Below are positions 36,691 through 47,013 of a stretch of 64,000 nucleotides of DNA, in pieces; the stretch's first letter is position 1; every line of letters starts with the position of its first letter. Source of the stretch: Durusdinium trenchii (lineage: Eukaryota; Sar; Dinophyceae; Suessiales; Symbiodiniaceae); assembly GCA_963970005.1 (NCBI GenBank), contig CAXAMN010021951.1, positions 36,617 to 100,616 on the forward strand. Reading direction: 5' to 3'. Position numbers and translations under genes: made by a program. The notes beneath the pieces were generated by a model. It made no database searches. It had not been told where the DNA came from and saw only the letters and a program-made list of their open reading frames with translations.

Positions 36691-37340
36691 TGCGAGGTCG
36701 ATGTCGTTGGTGCCTGCGGGCTAGTCTCTTTCAATGTGCTTCCAGCTTTTGAGCCAATTGTTTCCACATGATGTTGGTCTATGTATCCTCATGGCAGTCA
36801 CCGCTTCTTTTCTGATTGTGGTCACGTAATGTCACATTCTCTTCTCCAATTCAACTCTGCCACAATTTGATTTCTGACTCTAGCTCTCCACAAGCTCGGG
36901 CCCTTTACGTGGTCCTTCTCTACTTTAACCCATGCCACCTTACCCACCTTCAAAAAGAGAATCACAAGTCCAATGAGGTAAGCAATTCACAATCCCAGTT
37001 TCCCCCCTCCCTTTATCATATCTCTGTCTAGCAGTGTCAGTGTGAAGGCATGCCATCCCAGTGTCATTGGCGGCATCTTCTCAGAACCCCGAAAGATATT
37101 GGTCTCGTCCAGTGCCCTGCGCGCCAAGTAGTTGGGGTCATAGCTCCGGTTCACCAGCTGTCCTTGTCAAAAATCCGACGGGTGACGCATACGCGCCGTG
37201 AACCACAGCAGGTGGATGATGAGACTTGGTGGATGCGGCAAAAAAAGAGCACTCTTACCGTGTTGCAAACACAGACCAATCAGGGAGGTACCTCGTACCT
37301 ACCTCCAACCATCTCCAATTCCAAATGGTTCCAGTGAACT
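36691..37340. other. Intergenic stretch upstream of psbL
   Basis: No coding frame recognised. It holds the psbL 5' region; AGs about 10-45 bases upstream of the ATG (for example ...ACTAG|CCC near 36723) could accept the spliced leader. No TATA-like or other promoter motif can be called. Confidence 0.4.
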
Positions 37341-37349
37341 GAGCCATCA

Positions 37350-39830
37350 AAAGCCCAGGTGGCCATAGCTTGACGCCTGGCCCAAGCTGGTTTCATACTC
37401 CTTGGCATACCTGGGTCGAGTCCCCTCGAGCTCGAGAGGGTGCCCGATCATCGGGTGAGCAGCGAGGCCGAACCTATCGACCAAAAGCTTTCTTCGCATG
37501 ACGGCGAAGTGAATCAGGATGAGGTGGCTAAAGCGAGACAAATGAGGTGAAGAATAGAACAATTGGAGAGTAAGCATGCAGGAGACTGGCATTCTGGCAT
37601 TCTGACATGGGGCATCATGTGGCTGCAACTGGCAGTCCACCAATTTGGGGCATGTGCGTCTTGGATTCTTGGCCTGAACATGTGCAAGGCATTGTCCATC
37701 TACGTTGCAACCATTGTTGCACCAGAAGTGAACCTTTTGACATTCAAGAATGTTGAAAACCGTGGAACAAAATCCAATGAGTTTGCGTCTGGAACTGCTG
37801 TGTACTTACCAACGGCCCGTTGAAACATAAAAAACAGAAGCACACTTGAACCAGTCTGACCACAAATGCAACCTGGCTGCAAAGGCATGTTTCCGATTGC
37901 TTCCTCTACACGCATATTCTCCAAGTCCTGCAAATTGAACCTGAGGTGATCTGCTGTCAGGTTGGTGTAGGAACTATGGCTGCCACCCAGTGCCCACCCA
38001 GTGCCCATCCGCCCGCTTGCTTGCTTCAAGAGTAGTTGGGCTGCTCCCCCCCCGCGTGGAGTGTGACAAGCGGCAACTGTTCACCAAGACCACATCGAGA
38101 AATCACCAAACTGAAAGAAGGGGGCACTTGATATACTTCATCTTACCCTGTCATCGAGGGACGAGGTAGCAGTTGCTGTTGTGTCCCAGTCTGCTTTCCA
38201 CATCTTGAACGTTGGCTTCACCGGAACAATTTCTTGAACACGCCACGGTTAGCCCAGGGCCGGCGAGGTTCACACCTGCCATACCCCCCAAAAAAATGAT
38301 TGCAGACCGTCCAGAGCTTTATATATATATATAAGCACCTGTTTGCCCAGGTATGTTTGACCAAGAAGAAGCAGAAACATCATCCACTCAGCAGCCCTTG
38401 CCACACCAACCTGCATTTCCTTGCCAAAGGTCTCCCGCTTTCCAGGGAAACGCTCTTCTAAGGGCCGCTGGGCTGTGGGCGCTCGAGGCACCAGGCGGTA
38501 CACAGAGGGATTCGGACGCCGACCTTAGGAGCATGCGACCGATCGTTTGTGTGTTTGGGCCCTCTATATGAGTCTATGAAAACCCTAAAACGAGAAACAC
38601 ATGGAAAATGGTGGGGAGTGGCACATGGTGGAAAAATGTTAGAAAACCAATCGTTGGGGTTGAAAACTGTTTGGCACGTGGAACATGTGGGCTTCCAGGC
38701 TCGCCATGTATGACCATGGCTCGCCTCTGCTCAGCATTAGGCCATAGGTTCTATGGCTTGTTGAAAGCAATTGAAATCATTTGTACATCTGATCAGCGAG
38801 GTGTGAGCACGGAAGGCGCAGGGCATGGGCGATAGGTCCGATAGAATAACTTTGAAAAGCCCTAGGCCCTAGGTGAATTGCTTGCAACTGCAAGAGCCAG
38901 CCCTGTCACAAAACACTCACTTCAAGGATTCAAGGGCCCACCCATCAGAGATCAAACATTTACACCGTCCATTTGAGAAATCCCCGTGGTCGTGCCTGCA
39001 TCACGCATGGCCTGCTGGAACTTTCGAGGGTCCTTGGCCCGCCGCGCATGGACTTCGGCGAGAAGCTCTCCTTGGATGGCCCCCCACGAGCACATCTCGA
39101 ACAAACACGATGCGGCAACGCCTCCCTCGTCAGAATCGCTGCTAGGTCAACGCCTACCAGCGAAACAAAAACAATGAGTTCAATTGGCTGACCTTCGAAG
39201 ATGTTGTCCACTTTAGCCGCTTAGCCGTGCAATGTGAAAACACGGGCTTGAATGCGGCCAGGGTGCTTGCGGTGTCAGTGGCCAGGCTGCTGTCTTCGTT
39301 CACGTCAACCAGATCACTTTTGACCTATCAAGACTCAAACCCCGGCAGCAAGTCGGCGTGATCGATGCATCATTGACGGGCTTGCGCGTGGGAGTGCAGA
39401 GCTTAAACATGAAGGACATCGATGGGAATCACACGTCTTCAGGAAACTACATGTGTTCATAACATTTTATAACATAATATAGCATATTATACACTGTACA
39501 CTGACACCCTACGCTTCCAACCACCATTCTTGAATGGCTTTTTACCAATCCACCATTTTACTGAGGATAGAACACTACAAAAACAAGAAAAAAAGTCTTG
39601 GACTCCCAGGTGAGGTGTATGACCCAGTCCCCCAAAACCCTTTTGACAAAGGCCCAACAAGGATCGCATTGGTTCAGTGATGCCGTTTCTATTTCGAGAA
39701 GCGATCGTTTTGGATGAACTGGCGCCTCTGGCATGGCTGCGCAAGTGGCAGGGATCCAGGCATCCGGATTCCGCAGCACCTCGTCCAGCAGCGAGAAAGC
39801 ACCTCGTCCAGCAGGCGGCCCGGTTGATGG
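37350..39830 (-). CDS. Unidentified multi-exon gene(s)
   Basis: Several minus-strand segments read as protein but match no family I know: LLDEVLRNPDAWIPATCAAM near 39.75 kb; AASCLFEMCSWGAIQGELLA plus EVHARRAKDPRKFQQAMRD at about 39010-39130; RLVPRAPTAQRPLEERFPGK continuing to AAEWMMFLLLLGQTYLGKQ at 38340-38500 with a GTGCTT donor; DLENMRVEEAIGNMPLQPGC near 37.9 kb; and LLVDRFGLAAHPMIGHPLEL at about 37380-37500. They may be one helical protein with a membrane-like segment. Exon joins and ends were not solved. Confidence 0.4.
39775..39814. repeat. 17-bp direct repeat with 23-bp period
   Basis: agcacctcgtccagcag occurs at 39775-39791 and 39798-39814. On the minus strand each copy contains GAG|GTGCT, usable as either a donor or an acceptor border; the exon encoding LRNPDAW appears to start inside the lower copy. 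Confidence 0.75.
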
Positions 39831-40077
39831 TTTGGTGCGAGGCGCGTCACCTTAATGAGCTTCTATGAAGCTTATATATCATATTGAATCACATTCATCA
39901 ATGTTCTATTGCATGAAAAGCAGCACAGGCAGAAAGAACATGTAACATAGATCTTCAATGATCTTCAGCACTTCCCAACTCCCAAATATCTCTTGGATCT
40001 TCACTCTTTTCCATGCCCCAAAGCCTAAGCCCCCCCAAAAAGGCGGGGCATGGGGGGGGCCATCTGACCCACCTGAC

Positions 40078-41890
40078 CCATCCGTTCCGGGCTCGGCACG
40101 TTCCATGCGTTGAGACATGGCGTTCGCCGAGCCCACGGCGTGGCGCCACTCGAGGCAGGGCTGGCGCTCGTAGGCCGAAGTCCAGAAGTCGCCCTTCTGG
40201 AAACCTCGGCGATTCCGGTGGGTTGGGAGGTCATTGGTGGGGAGAACTTAGGGATAGCGCTCTTCAAAGAGGATAGATATTGGTGTATGGTACGTGTATT
40301 TGACATGTAATATGCCCCGCCGCAGGTTAACATGGAACCTGACAACCACTGGGTTGTAGAGGAAAATAGTCTTCAGACATGGCACAAGTTTGAAGAATTT
40401 GTTCTGGATCACTTTACTGATGCGCATGCCCAGGACAAAAACAGTCAAGCGCGCAAAAATGATCAAGAAAATGGCGGGAACCTGGCTGATTCACCTTGGT
40501 AACCTGACCCTCCACCCTACTCCACCTTTGGCCTACTCAATGACTCCGTCTCCCGAGGCGCCAATCTTCGTGAGCAGCGCCAGGGCGGCGGGAAAGCGGC
40601 CGATGCGCTCCCTGAAGCGTGGGTTCTGGAGGCGGATTTGCCTGGGCCCAGACAGGCGGATGGAGGGCCTAGCTGGGCGGCCTCCTCAGGCTCTACATAT
40701 GTCACAACATAAGTGTTCTAGATTCGGAAGATTGGGGAAGGGTGGCATCAACCTGAGCTGACATCACATGACCCAAGCATGGTGAAAGGTAGGCGAGGTA
40801 GGCGAAGGCTGAGATCGATCTTCGGGGTCATGTGAGAGTTGGTCAATTGAGCCTGATACATGTCGACTGTTCACCATGGACTGAGCAGGATCACCTTCTG
40901 GAATTGTGTCATCATCTATAAAAGTCGGGGCGAAGGGCATGACCCTTCTCAGAACTGCGTCAAACAACTGCTGTTTGGCTTGGTCCATCAGCTCAGCTCA
41001 ATCCTGCCTCACACGGCTGCTTTCTGGGTCTGCCAAGATATTCCGCAATACCCGGTGCCTTGGCGGCCACCCGGAAAACCAGTCCCAAATACAATACCCT
41101 GTAGAATGTTGTGTTGCAATGGCATGTGTCTTCTGAGAATTGGTTGAACAACTCTGGTTGAAGTATCCACTATCCTGATATGTTGCCGCGGCAGGGATGC
41201 GGCTGCTCCAACCCCCTCTGATATGCTGGATGTTTGCTGCCAAACCCTGAGATGTTCGTTTCTGACGGCTCAAAATCCCACAGTGCAGGCACAAAAAACC
41301 AGGACTCTGGGTTTCCCAGCACTCCTTGCAAACATGAAAGGCGGTGCAAGGCAGGAACCGTCAAGAGTCGGAGCACGGCGAGTGCCACTTCTTCCTCCTT
41401 GTCACGCAAAAAGGAATGGTTGAACAGCCCAACACGCAAGCACCCGAGCTCGTTCAGAACCCAAAAACAAAACAAAAAGGAGAAGTGATGGCCAAGCACT
41501 CGTGCCATCTGATCTCTCATTTCATCACCTTCCCCTTCCCCTCCCCGTGGCCGTCTACCGCCGTCCTCCCGTGCTCGAAGCATCTCGGGCGAGACATCAA
41601 TGTCTTCATCCTCTTGATGCCGTTCGATCCTGGGAGCCATTGACTGGGCACTGAAAGCTACTAGGGCCTTACTAGGGCTACTAGGGCTACTAGGCCATCC
41701 ATCACCACCAGGGCTACTAGCTGCGGATTCTGCACCGGATTGGCACCCCAAGACCTGCCAGGGCGCCAAGCGATCGCCTCCTCCACATCCGCACAGTCTG
41801 CATCAATCGCCTTTCGCGCACGCACCGCCGGGATCTGGAAGTCTCGCAGCTCACAAAAGAGCTGAAGCCTTGGCGCGAGCTCCACGGAGA
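40078..41890 (-). CDS. UBA- and PUB-domain protein (ubiquitin / p97-Cdc48 adaptor type)
   Basis: UBA domains bind ubiquitin; PUB domains bind the C-terminal tail of p97/Cdc48. Exons in matching phase: about 41885-41767, 41629-41500, 41397-41300, 40641-40545 and 40196-40078. The first carries FQIPAVRARKAIDADCADVE followed by EAIAW, the three-helix UBA pattern ending A-x-x-W. The second is a charged linker (IERHQEDEDIDVSPEML). The third and fourth form a PUB core: VALAVLRLL, VLGNPES, then IRLQNPRFRERIGRFPAALA and LLTKIGAS, matching I-R-x-x-N-P-x-F-x-x-x-V and the G-A-x-x-x-L-x-x-x-G-F turn, although the final Gly-Phe is Gly-Ala here. The fifth (KGDFWTSAYERQPCLEWRHA) follows in phase. Both ends are open; exons at 42.3-44.2 kb may be its 5' part. 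Confidence 0.7.
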
Positions 41891-42227
41891 GTTCGACGCA
41901 AGGACTCGAGAATGCCCGGTGACTTTCTTGGGCCTTTTGGCTTGGCCGTGTGGTGAGCACAGCCTCCAAACAAGCTGAAGAAGAAGCGGATCTGCAAAAC
42001 TCCCAACACGCCGCCACGTTGCTGCAACTCTGTCCAATGAGAAGGCGCCTCAAGCTGGGGATCAGTGCAAAGGGGCCACAGGCTCCACAAAAGCTTCCAC
42101 CAAAAATGCATCGAGAAAAACATGCGATCTTTTTTGGCAGGCTTGGTGACAACCTCTACCCAGCACCATTGGTTTGATTAGTCACCCCTTGGTCCTCTTG
42201 GTCTTGTTGTCAATCATACCTCATCCC

Positions 42228-42293
42228 TCATCCTCACCCTCCTCCTCCTCCTCCTCCTCCTCTTCCTCCTCCTCCTCATCATCACCATCATCA
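42228..42293. repeat. cct/cat trinucleotide repeat
   Basis: An uninterrupted run of ctc/cct triplets with interspersed cat, continuing into a short coding-like exon below it. Confidence 0.85.
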
Positions 42294-42329
42294 ATTGATG
42301 GCCCATGTCACCAGACTCCTCCGTTGCTG

Positions 42330-42440
42330 AACCTTGCCAGGCCATGAGCCATGTCGCAGCTCTTTGGTCCCACCCGCCTCATCGTCCTTGACCTCAACGT
42401 CCTGCGCAGTTGAGACCTCGATCAACTCGTCAAGGTCCTG
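42330..42440 (-). CDS. Exon of an unidentified gene
   Basis: The minus frame DLDELIEVSTAQDVEVKDDE plus AGGTKELRHGSWPGK follows a CCAG acceptor at about 42438. It is acidic and soluble. It may be an upstream exon of the UBA-PUB gene. Confidence 0.4.
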
Positions 42441-44068
42441 GAGCGTCGGACTAGGAAAAAGGACATATTGATCTAAGGGGTTGTACTGTAGCACGATGTA
42501 AGAAATCGGAGGGATAAACATTTCAAACATCTGAAATCTGAGGGATCCACTTTGGTCATCATGGAATATGGATGATGGCCAGTTTATGTCTCTGTCTGCG
42601 GGCCCTTGCAAAAGCCCCAGCAACAGGCCAAATGGCCAGACTGTTTTGGTATGCGTGCTTCACAATCTTTACATACAAACCGATGCTTCAACGTGGAACG
42701 GCTGCCAAACCACCCAGTGGCAAATGTCCAGCGGCCTCTTCCCCATCACAACCAGTAGGATCAGCGTCCACCCATTCACCAGAACCAGTGGCAAAGCACC
42801 TTTGACTCGGCGCAGCAGTCACATGTACGACACCGGTGAACGAGGGGGGGTCTTTCCATATGTCCCATGGCCGTTTGGTCTGTAGAGCCGCCACATGGCT
42901 GCCACCGTGTCTTGAAGTAAAATGAAGTAAATATGTTGAAAGGATTGGACAGGCTCTGGGCTGCATCGTGCGCCCAAGTGACATCGGGGCATCTGACACT
43001 TGGATCACGGCCGTCTCGGACGAGGCTGGGATGGAGGCTGCTTCTGTGGGAACCTGGTGGCCAAACCCCAAAGAGTCCAGCCTAACCATGCGAAAAACAC
43101 TCAAATACTTGGTGTATCTTAGTGTTGTGATCCAGAATTCCTGCTGACTAATCCGGCTAAGCCGGTTAGACCCATCAGCCTTGCTCACACTCACATGTGA
43201 TGCGTCAGAAGGTCGACCAGTTCGACGCCGTCCCCATGGCCTCTTCAGTCCTGGGCCGCTTGACATGGCTCTCGTCAGGTGGCACCACCTCTACCTGGCT
43301 GTGGATTTGGTGCACTCGGACTACCTACGAGCTGAATACCTGCAGTCCACCTCCTGAGACACATGCACACAGGCAAAAGAACCTGCTGCTGTCTAAGCCC
43401 GTTGAATGGACCTGAGACTGGTACCTCCTAGACATCATCCAATCCCGATCATCTCATCCAATCCAATCCCATCCCGCCTCAGGAGCCTGGGGGCACGGCC
43501 AGTGCGCTGCCCTGAAGGCCTCCAACGCTGGCCCCTCCAACGCCACCGCCGCCTCCGAACCACCGTCCGCACGTGTGACTCTGAAGGCCAGCCTCGGGCA
43601 CTAGGGGACGAAAACAAGCCGATAGGGGGGGAGAAAAAAGGTGGGGGATGGTGGGGGTGAAGAACATGATTCCCATCAAATTCAATGTGACTCCATGGTG
43701 CTGGAGAATGTGAAAAGATCTTTTTTTTCGCATCTTCTGTCAGTGCTCTTCTCTTGAATGTTTCCAGTTCATAGTAATTAGTAATTAGGATGGAATCATG
43801 GACCCCCCTAAAAGCAGCTGTGACTTCTGTCAGCTGGTTTCTGGTGGTTTCTGCACAGGTCTTGGTTCTGGGAGCTTGTGATTGGGCGGAATCATATAGG
43901 TGGAAATCCTGACTCTGTGAAGAGGAGCGCACTGCTGCGTCATTGAAATTAGGCAATGCCGTTTTGGAAGTCTGGTTTCAGAATGCGCACGATTGCACAA
44001 CACGTCAGCAACATCTGGCCAGCTCCCTGGTGAGGGGATTTCCCCTTTGGCTTCCCATCATTCTTCAC

Positions 44069-44218
44069 TTGCTCGAAACGTCCGAGGTGCTCTCCTTTCT
44101 CAAATGCCCGCAGCAGAAGCACTGCCTCGTTTGGCACAGTGAAGACCTTGTTCACCTCGCTCCCCTGCCAAGGAAAGCGTACAGCCACCAACACCCCCTC
44201 GGGAGAGTGGTTCTCAAC
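44069..44218 (-). CDS. 50-codon exon of an unidentified gene
   Basis: A clean exon with AG|GTT acceptor at 44218 and GTGAAG donor at 44069, exactly 50 codons. It includes VENHSPEGVLVAVRFPWQGS, then VNKVFTVPNEAVLLLRAFEK. The alternation of V-x-V-R-F-P and F-x-V-P is compatible with a small beta-grasp (UBX/ubiquitin-like) segment, which is only an inference. Its position upstream of the UBA-PUB gene makes membership of that gene possible. Confidence 0.45.
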
Positions 44219-44825
44219 CTGGATCCTCAGTGTTGCGCAAACGGGTGGAGTTTTGGCACATGGCCAAGGGCGCGGCGAGTGTCTTGGACTGGTTTCTTCA
44301 TAAGGCAGTCCAGCTTGGCATTCACTAACTTCAACTCCATTCGGGACACTATAGCAGATCCAAAGCAACAAGTAAGCTCACAATTAGATGCCCATCGCCT
44401 GGTAGTACAGTAGATTCGTGTAGGTTCTACTACGTTCTACTAACTAGTAGACGGTGTAACTCTCATCTGTGACTTGCTTTAAGCTCTATGGGAAATGCCC
44501 AGCTGCAGTTGCTCGCCGCCATGCACCAAGCATGCAGAGATGCGAGCAGTTGAGCTGCTGCTGCCGCTGCTGGGTACAGCATCCAGTTGCACCTGGGCTT
44601 TTCGCACAAAACCGGTCGGGTGATGAATCCCCAAACCATGAGATGTCTCGCCCTCAGAAAGCAGCTTACAGTGGCTTAGAGGTGTTCCCGCCCTTGTGAC
44701 ATCTGCTCCTTTTGCTGTGCAGAGTTACCTGGATGAACCACCGCATAATTAGCACCCACGCTTAATCTTTCCTTTTGTGACTTACAGAAGTGAAACATGT
44801 GGGGCTTCACCTGTCACCAGATCAT

Positions 44826-44990
44826 CTAGACATATCCATCTCGATGAAGCCCGGAACGTCCTCCCGGATCTGCTTCGAGACCTCCAGCGACGCCCTATTT
44901 GAACGCCCAGTCACCGGGCAACCCAGGCGGTTCCGCACTCGGCAGCTGGATGGCTTGGAGCCCATGGGATGGCCAAGGAGGGTATGGTGG
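44826..44990 (-). CDS. C-terminal exon of an unidentified gene
   Basis: The minus frame SSCRVRNRLGCPVTGRSNRA continues to KQIREDVPGFIEMDMSR and a stop at about 44822. Not recognised. Confidence 0.35.
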
Positions 44991-46139
44991 TTAAATGTGG
45001 CCAATGGTTTGCAGGAATCTTGAAAATCACATCTTTCCATGGGGTGTTCCAGAGATTATGGCCGGTTGGGAATCAGTGGACGATTGGGACTATGGGCTGG
45101 AACACAGATTCAAGGCTTCTGGGTTGCTTGTTTGTGAATAAGAAGTTCGGCCATTGCGGGAGCACATGGCAACCAAAAAGCACTGAATACGAACTGGCAT
45201 CCTTCCATGAACATGCAATACCAAATTATATAGAGTTAATGCTGTTTCCGGTGGCCTCACAAAGAATACAGCAGCCGATGCTTGCACTCTGTTGCACGCT
45301 GTCACTGTAGCACTGTAGTCTGCAATCATGTAAATTCCTGACATATATCACGTCTCCATACGTATCCCACAGTATTGGCTTTGGAACCCAGCGATGGTGC
45401 AAAGATTAATCCTTCCACAGGTCACAGCTGAGCAACTCTCGAACGCTAGCCAATGGTTGCAAGATGTTGCAAGTCAGCTCGCTACTGACAGGGGTCTTGA
45501 GCGAAGCGACCCTAAATTTCCTAAATTTTACATTGAGCCTTCAATGCTTGTTGATGAGCCTGCAGCGGGCCCTTCTTGCTCCTCCTGGTCTTAGGACTCG
45601 CGCCCACTCTTTGGCCTTGGTTCGCCAAAGGATGGCCATAGCCAAAAGCGGCTTCCAAGTGCAGTTGGTCGTTGATGCCAGGGCAGTTGTCGCTGCCCAT
45701 AGGCCACGACGACGCGACCGGCATCTTGGTTTTCCTATGAGGTGCCATGAAGGCAATGACACATCACTGAGAGTGAGACCCAAGTGTAGAGGTGGTGCTT
45801 CACATAGGTATGACTGAAGCGAAGGCGACTTTCGCAGGGCTGAAGAAATAGAACTATTATAATATTATATAACTATGGAGACTTGGCATTGAGGACTCCG
45901 AGCTTGTCCAGCTACTTCTGCAAAGGGTTCAGTTGTTCAGCTGCATTGTTCGTTGAAGCAGTTCGGATCTGCCTGCTGTGGCGCTGGCCCCAGGGCCTTG
46001 GGAAACAAATTGCAGGCCAAAACGCACCATGAGGTAGGGTAGTTGCTTCTGAATCTTATAATTGAAACACGTTGGGCCATGATCACCTTCTAAAATGTTA
46101 CCTTTCCCAGCCATCACCATCCTCCTCCCAAAAGAACAC

Positions 46140-46272
46140 CTCCAATCCGAGCCCCAAGCGTTGTTCAACGCGTGTCGCCACGCCTCCTTCCGTCGCCCCC
46201 GCTGGGAGCTCCGACGGGTCCACCACGATGAGATCGAACACATCGCCCGTCATGGGCAACGATCGGTTGGAC
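46140..46272 (-). CDS. Exon of an unidentified gene (possible methyltransferase-like motif)
   Basis: TTCAG|G acceptor at 46272, GTGTTC donor at 46140, phase 2 in and 0 out. It reads SNRSLPMTGDVFDLIVVDPS followed by ATRVEQRLGLGLE. F-D-L-I-V-V-D-P resembles the strand-4 motif of Rossmann methyltransferases, but one motif is not enough to name it. Confidence 0.4.
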
Positions 46273-46289
46273 CTGAACACTGGTTCCGC

Positions 46290-47013
46290 CGGTCCAACCG
46301 CCGGATCGCCGGGCTTCGGCACGCGGCGAGTGCGTGGTTACAGAGGGCACGTTGGCGCGCCCTTTCTTCAGTGAGACAGGGGGTGAAGGGCCAGACCGGA
46401 CCAATGACGAGTTTCAGGGAGTAGGGAGTGAGCGGGAACCTCGTGGTTGGAGATGTGAACGAATGGGCTGGACATGAGTGATCTTGCAATGGATTTGGTT
46501 CAAGTCTTGAAGTGCTGCAAGGCTGTTTTTGTTACCTAAATTAGTGGCTTTAGTGGGCTCTTCACCTGCTCCTCGGCCACCAGTCAGCCAACAACCAATT
46601 CAACCATTCACGCAGTCCAGTGGCTTAGAAGGGATGGGAAATTCGCTTGCCAAGCGCTTTTTGCCGCAGTCCCATCACTTACGTCGCCCTCTGTAGGGAT
46701 GCTTCCAGTGCCCTCCGATGTGGCTCCGAGGAAAAGCCCCCGCGCACCAGTCACGGCTACTCACGCTACTCCGTCACTTGATACTTCTTCTGCTCACTAC
46801 AGTTCATTTTGCTTGAGGATCCTCGGTGAAGCATCAAGTTCAAAAAAAGGTTTGCTCAGAAACTCAAAATGCAAAAGCCAAACAAAAAAAACACATGGCC
46901 ATCATGAAAATCCCAAGTCAGACTACATAGACCTTCACTATCTTGGAACTCCCGAAGCACCCGCGCGTCGTTTTGGCCTCCTCCGCCCTCCGCCTTCCGC
47001 CCTCCTCCGCACA
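46290..47013. other. Stretch without a recognised gene
   Basis: It lies between the 3' end of ankyrin gene B and the next exon. No motif was seen on either strand. Confidence 0.45.

Noticed and set aside
41170-41769. 199-codon minus open frame read as one exon
   Set aside because: It crosses two exons and the intron between them; splitting at 41500 and 41397 gives the PUB motif in phase.
45464-45817. Plus-strand 117-codon open frame
   Set aside because: No family motif, and the minus strand there is equally open. Not enough to call a gene on either strand.
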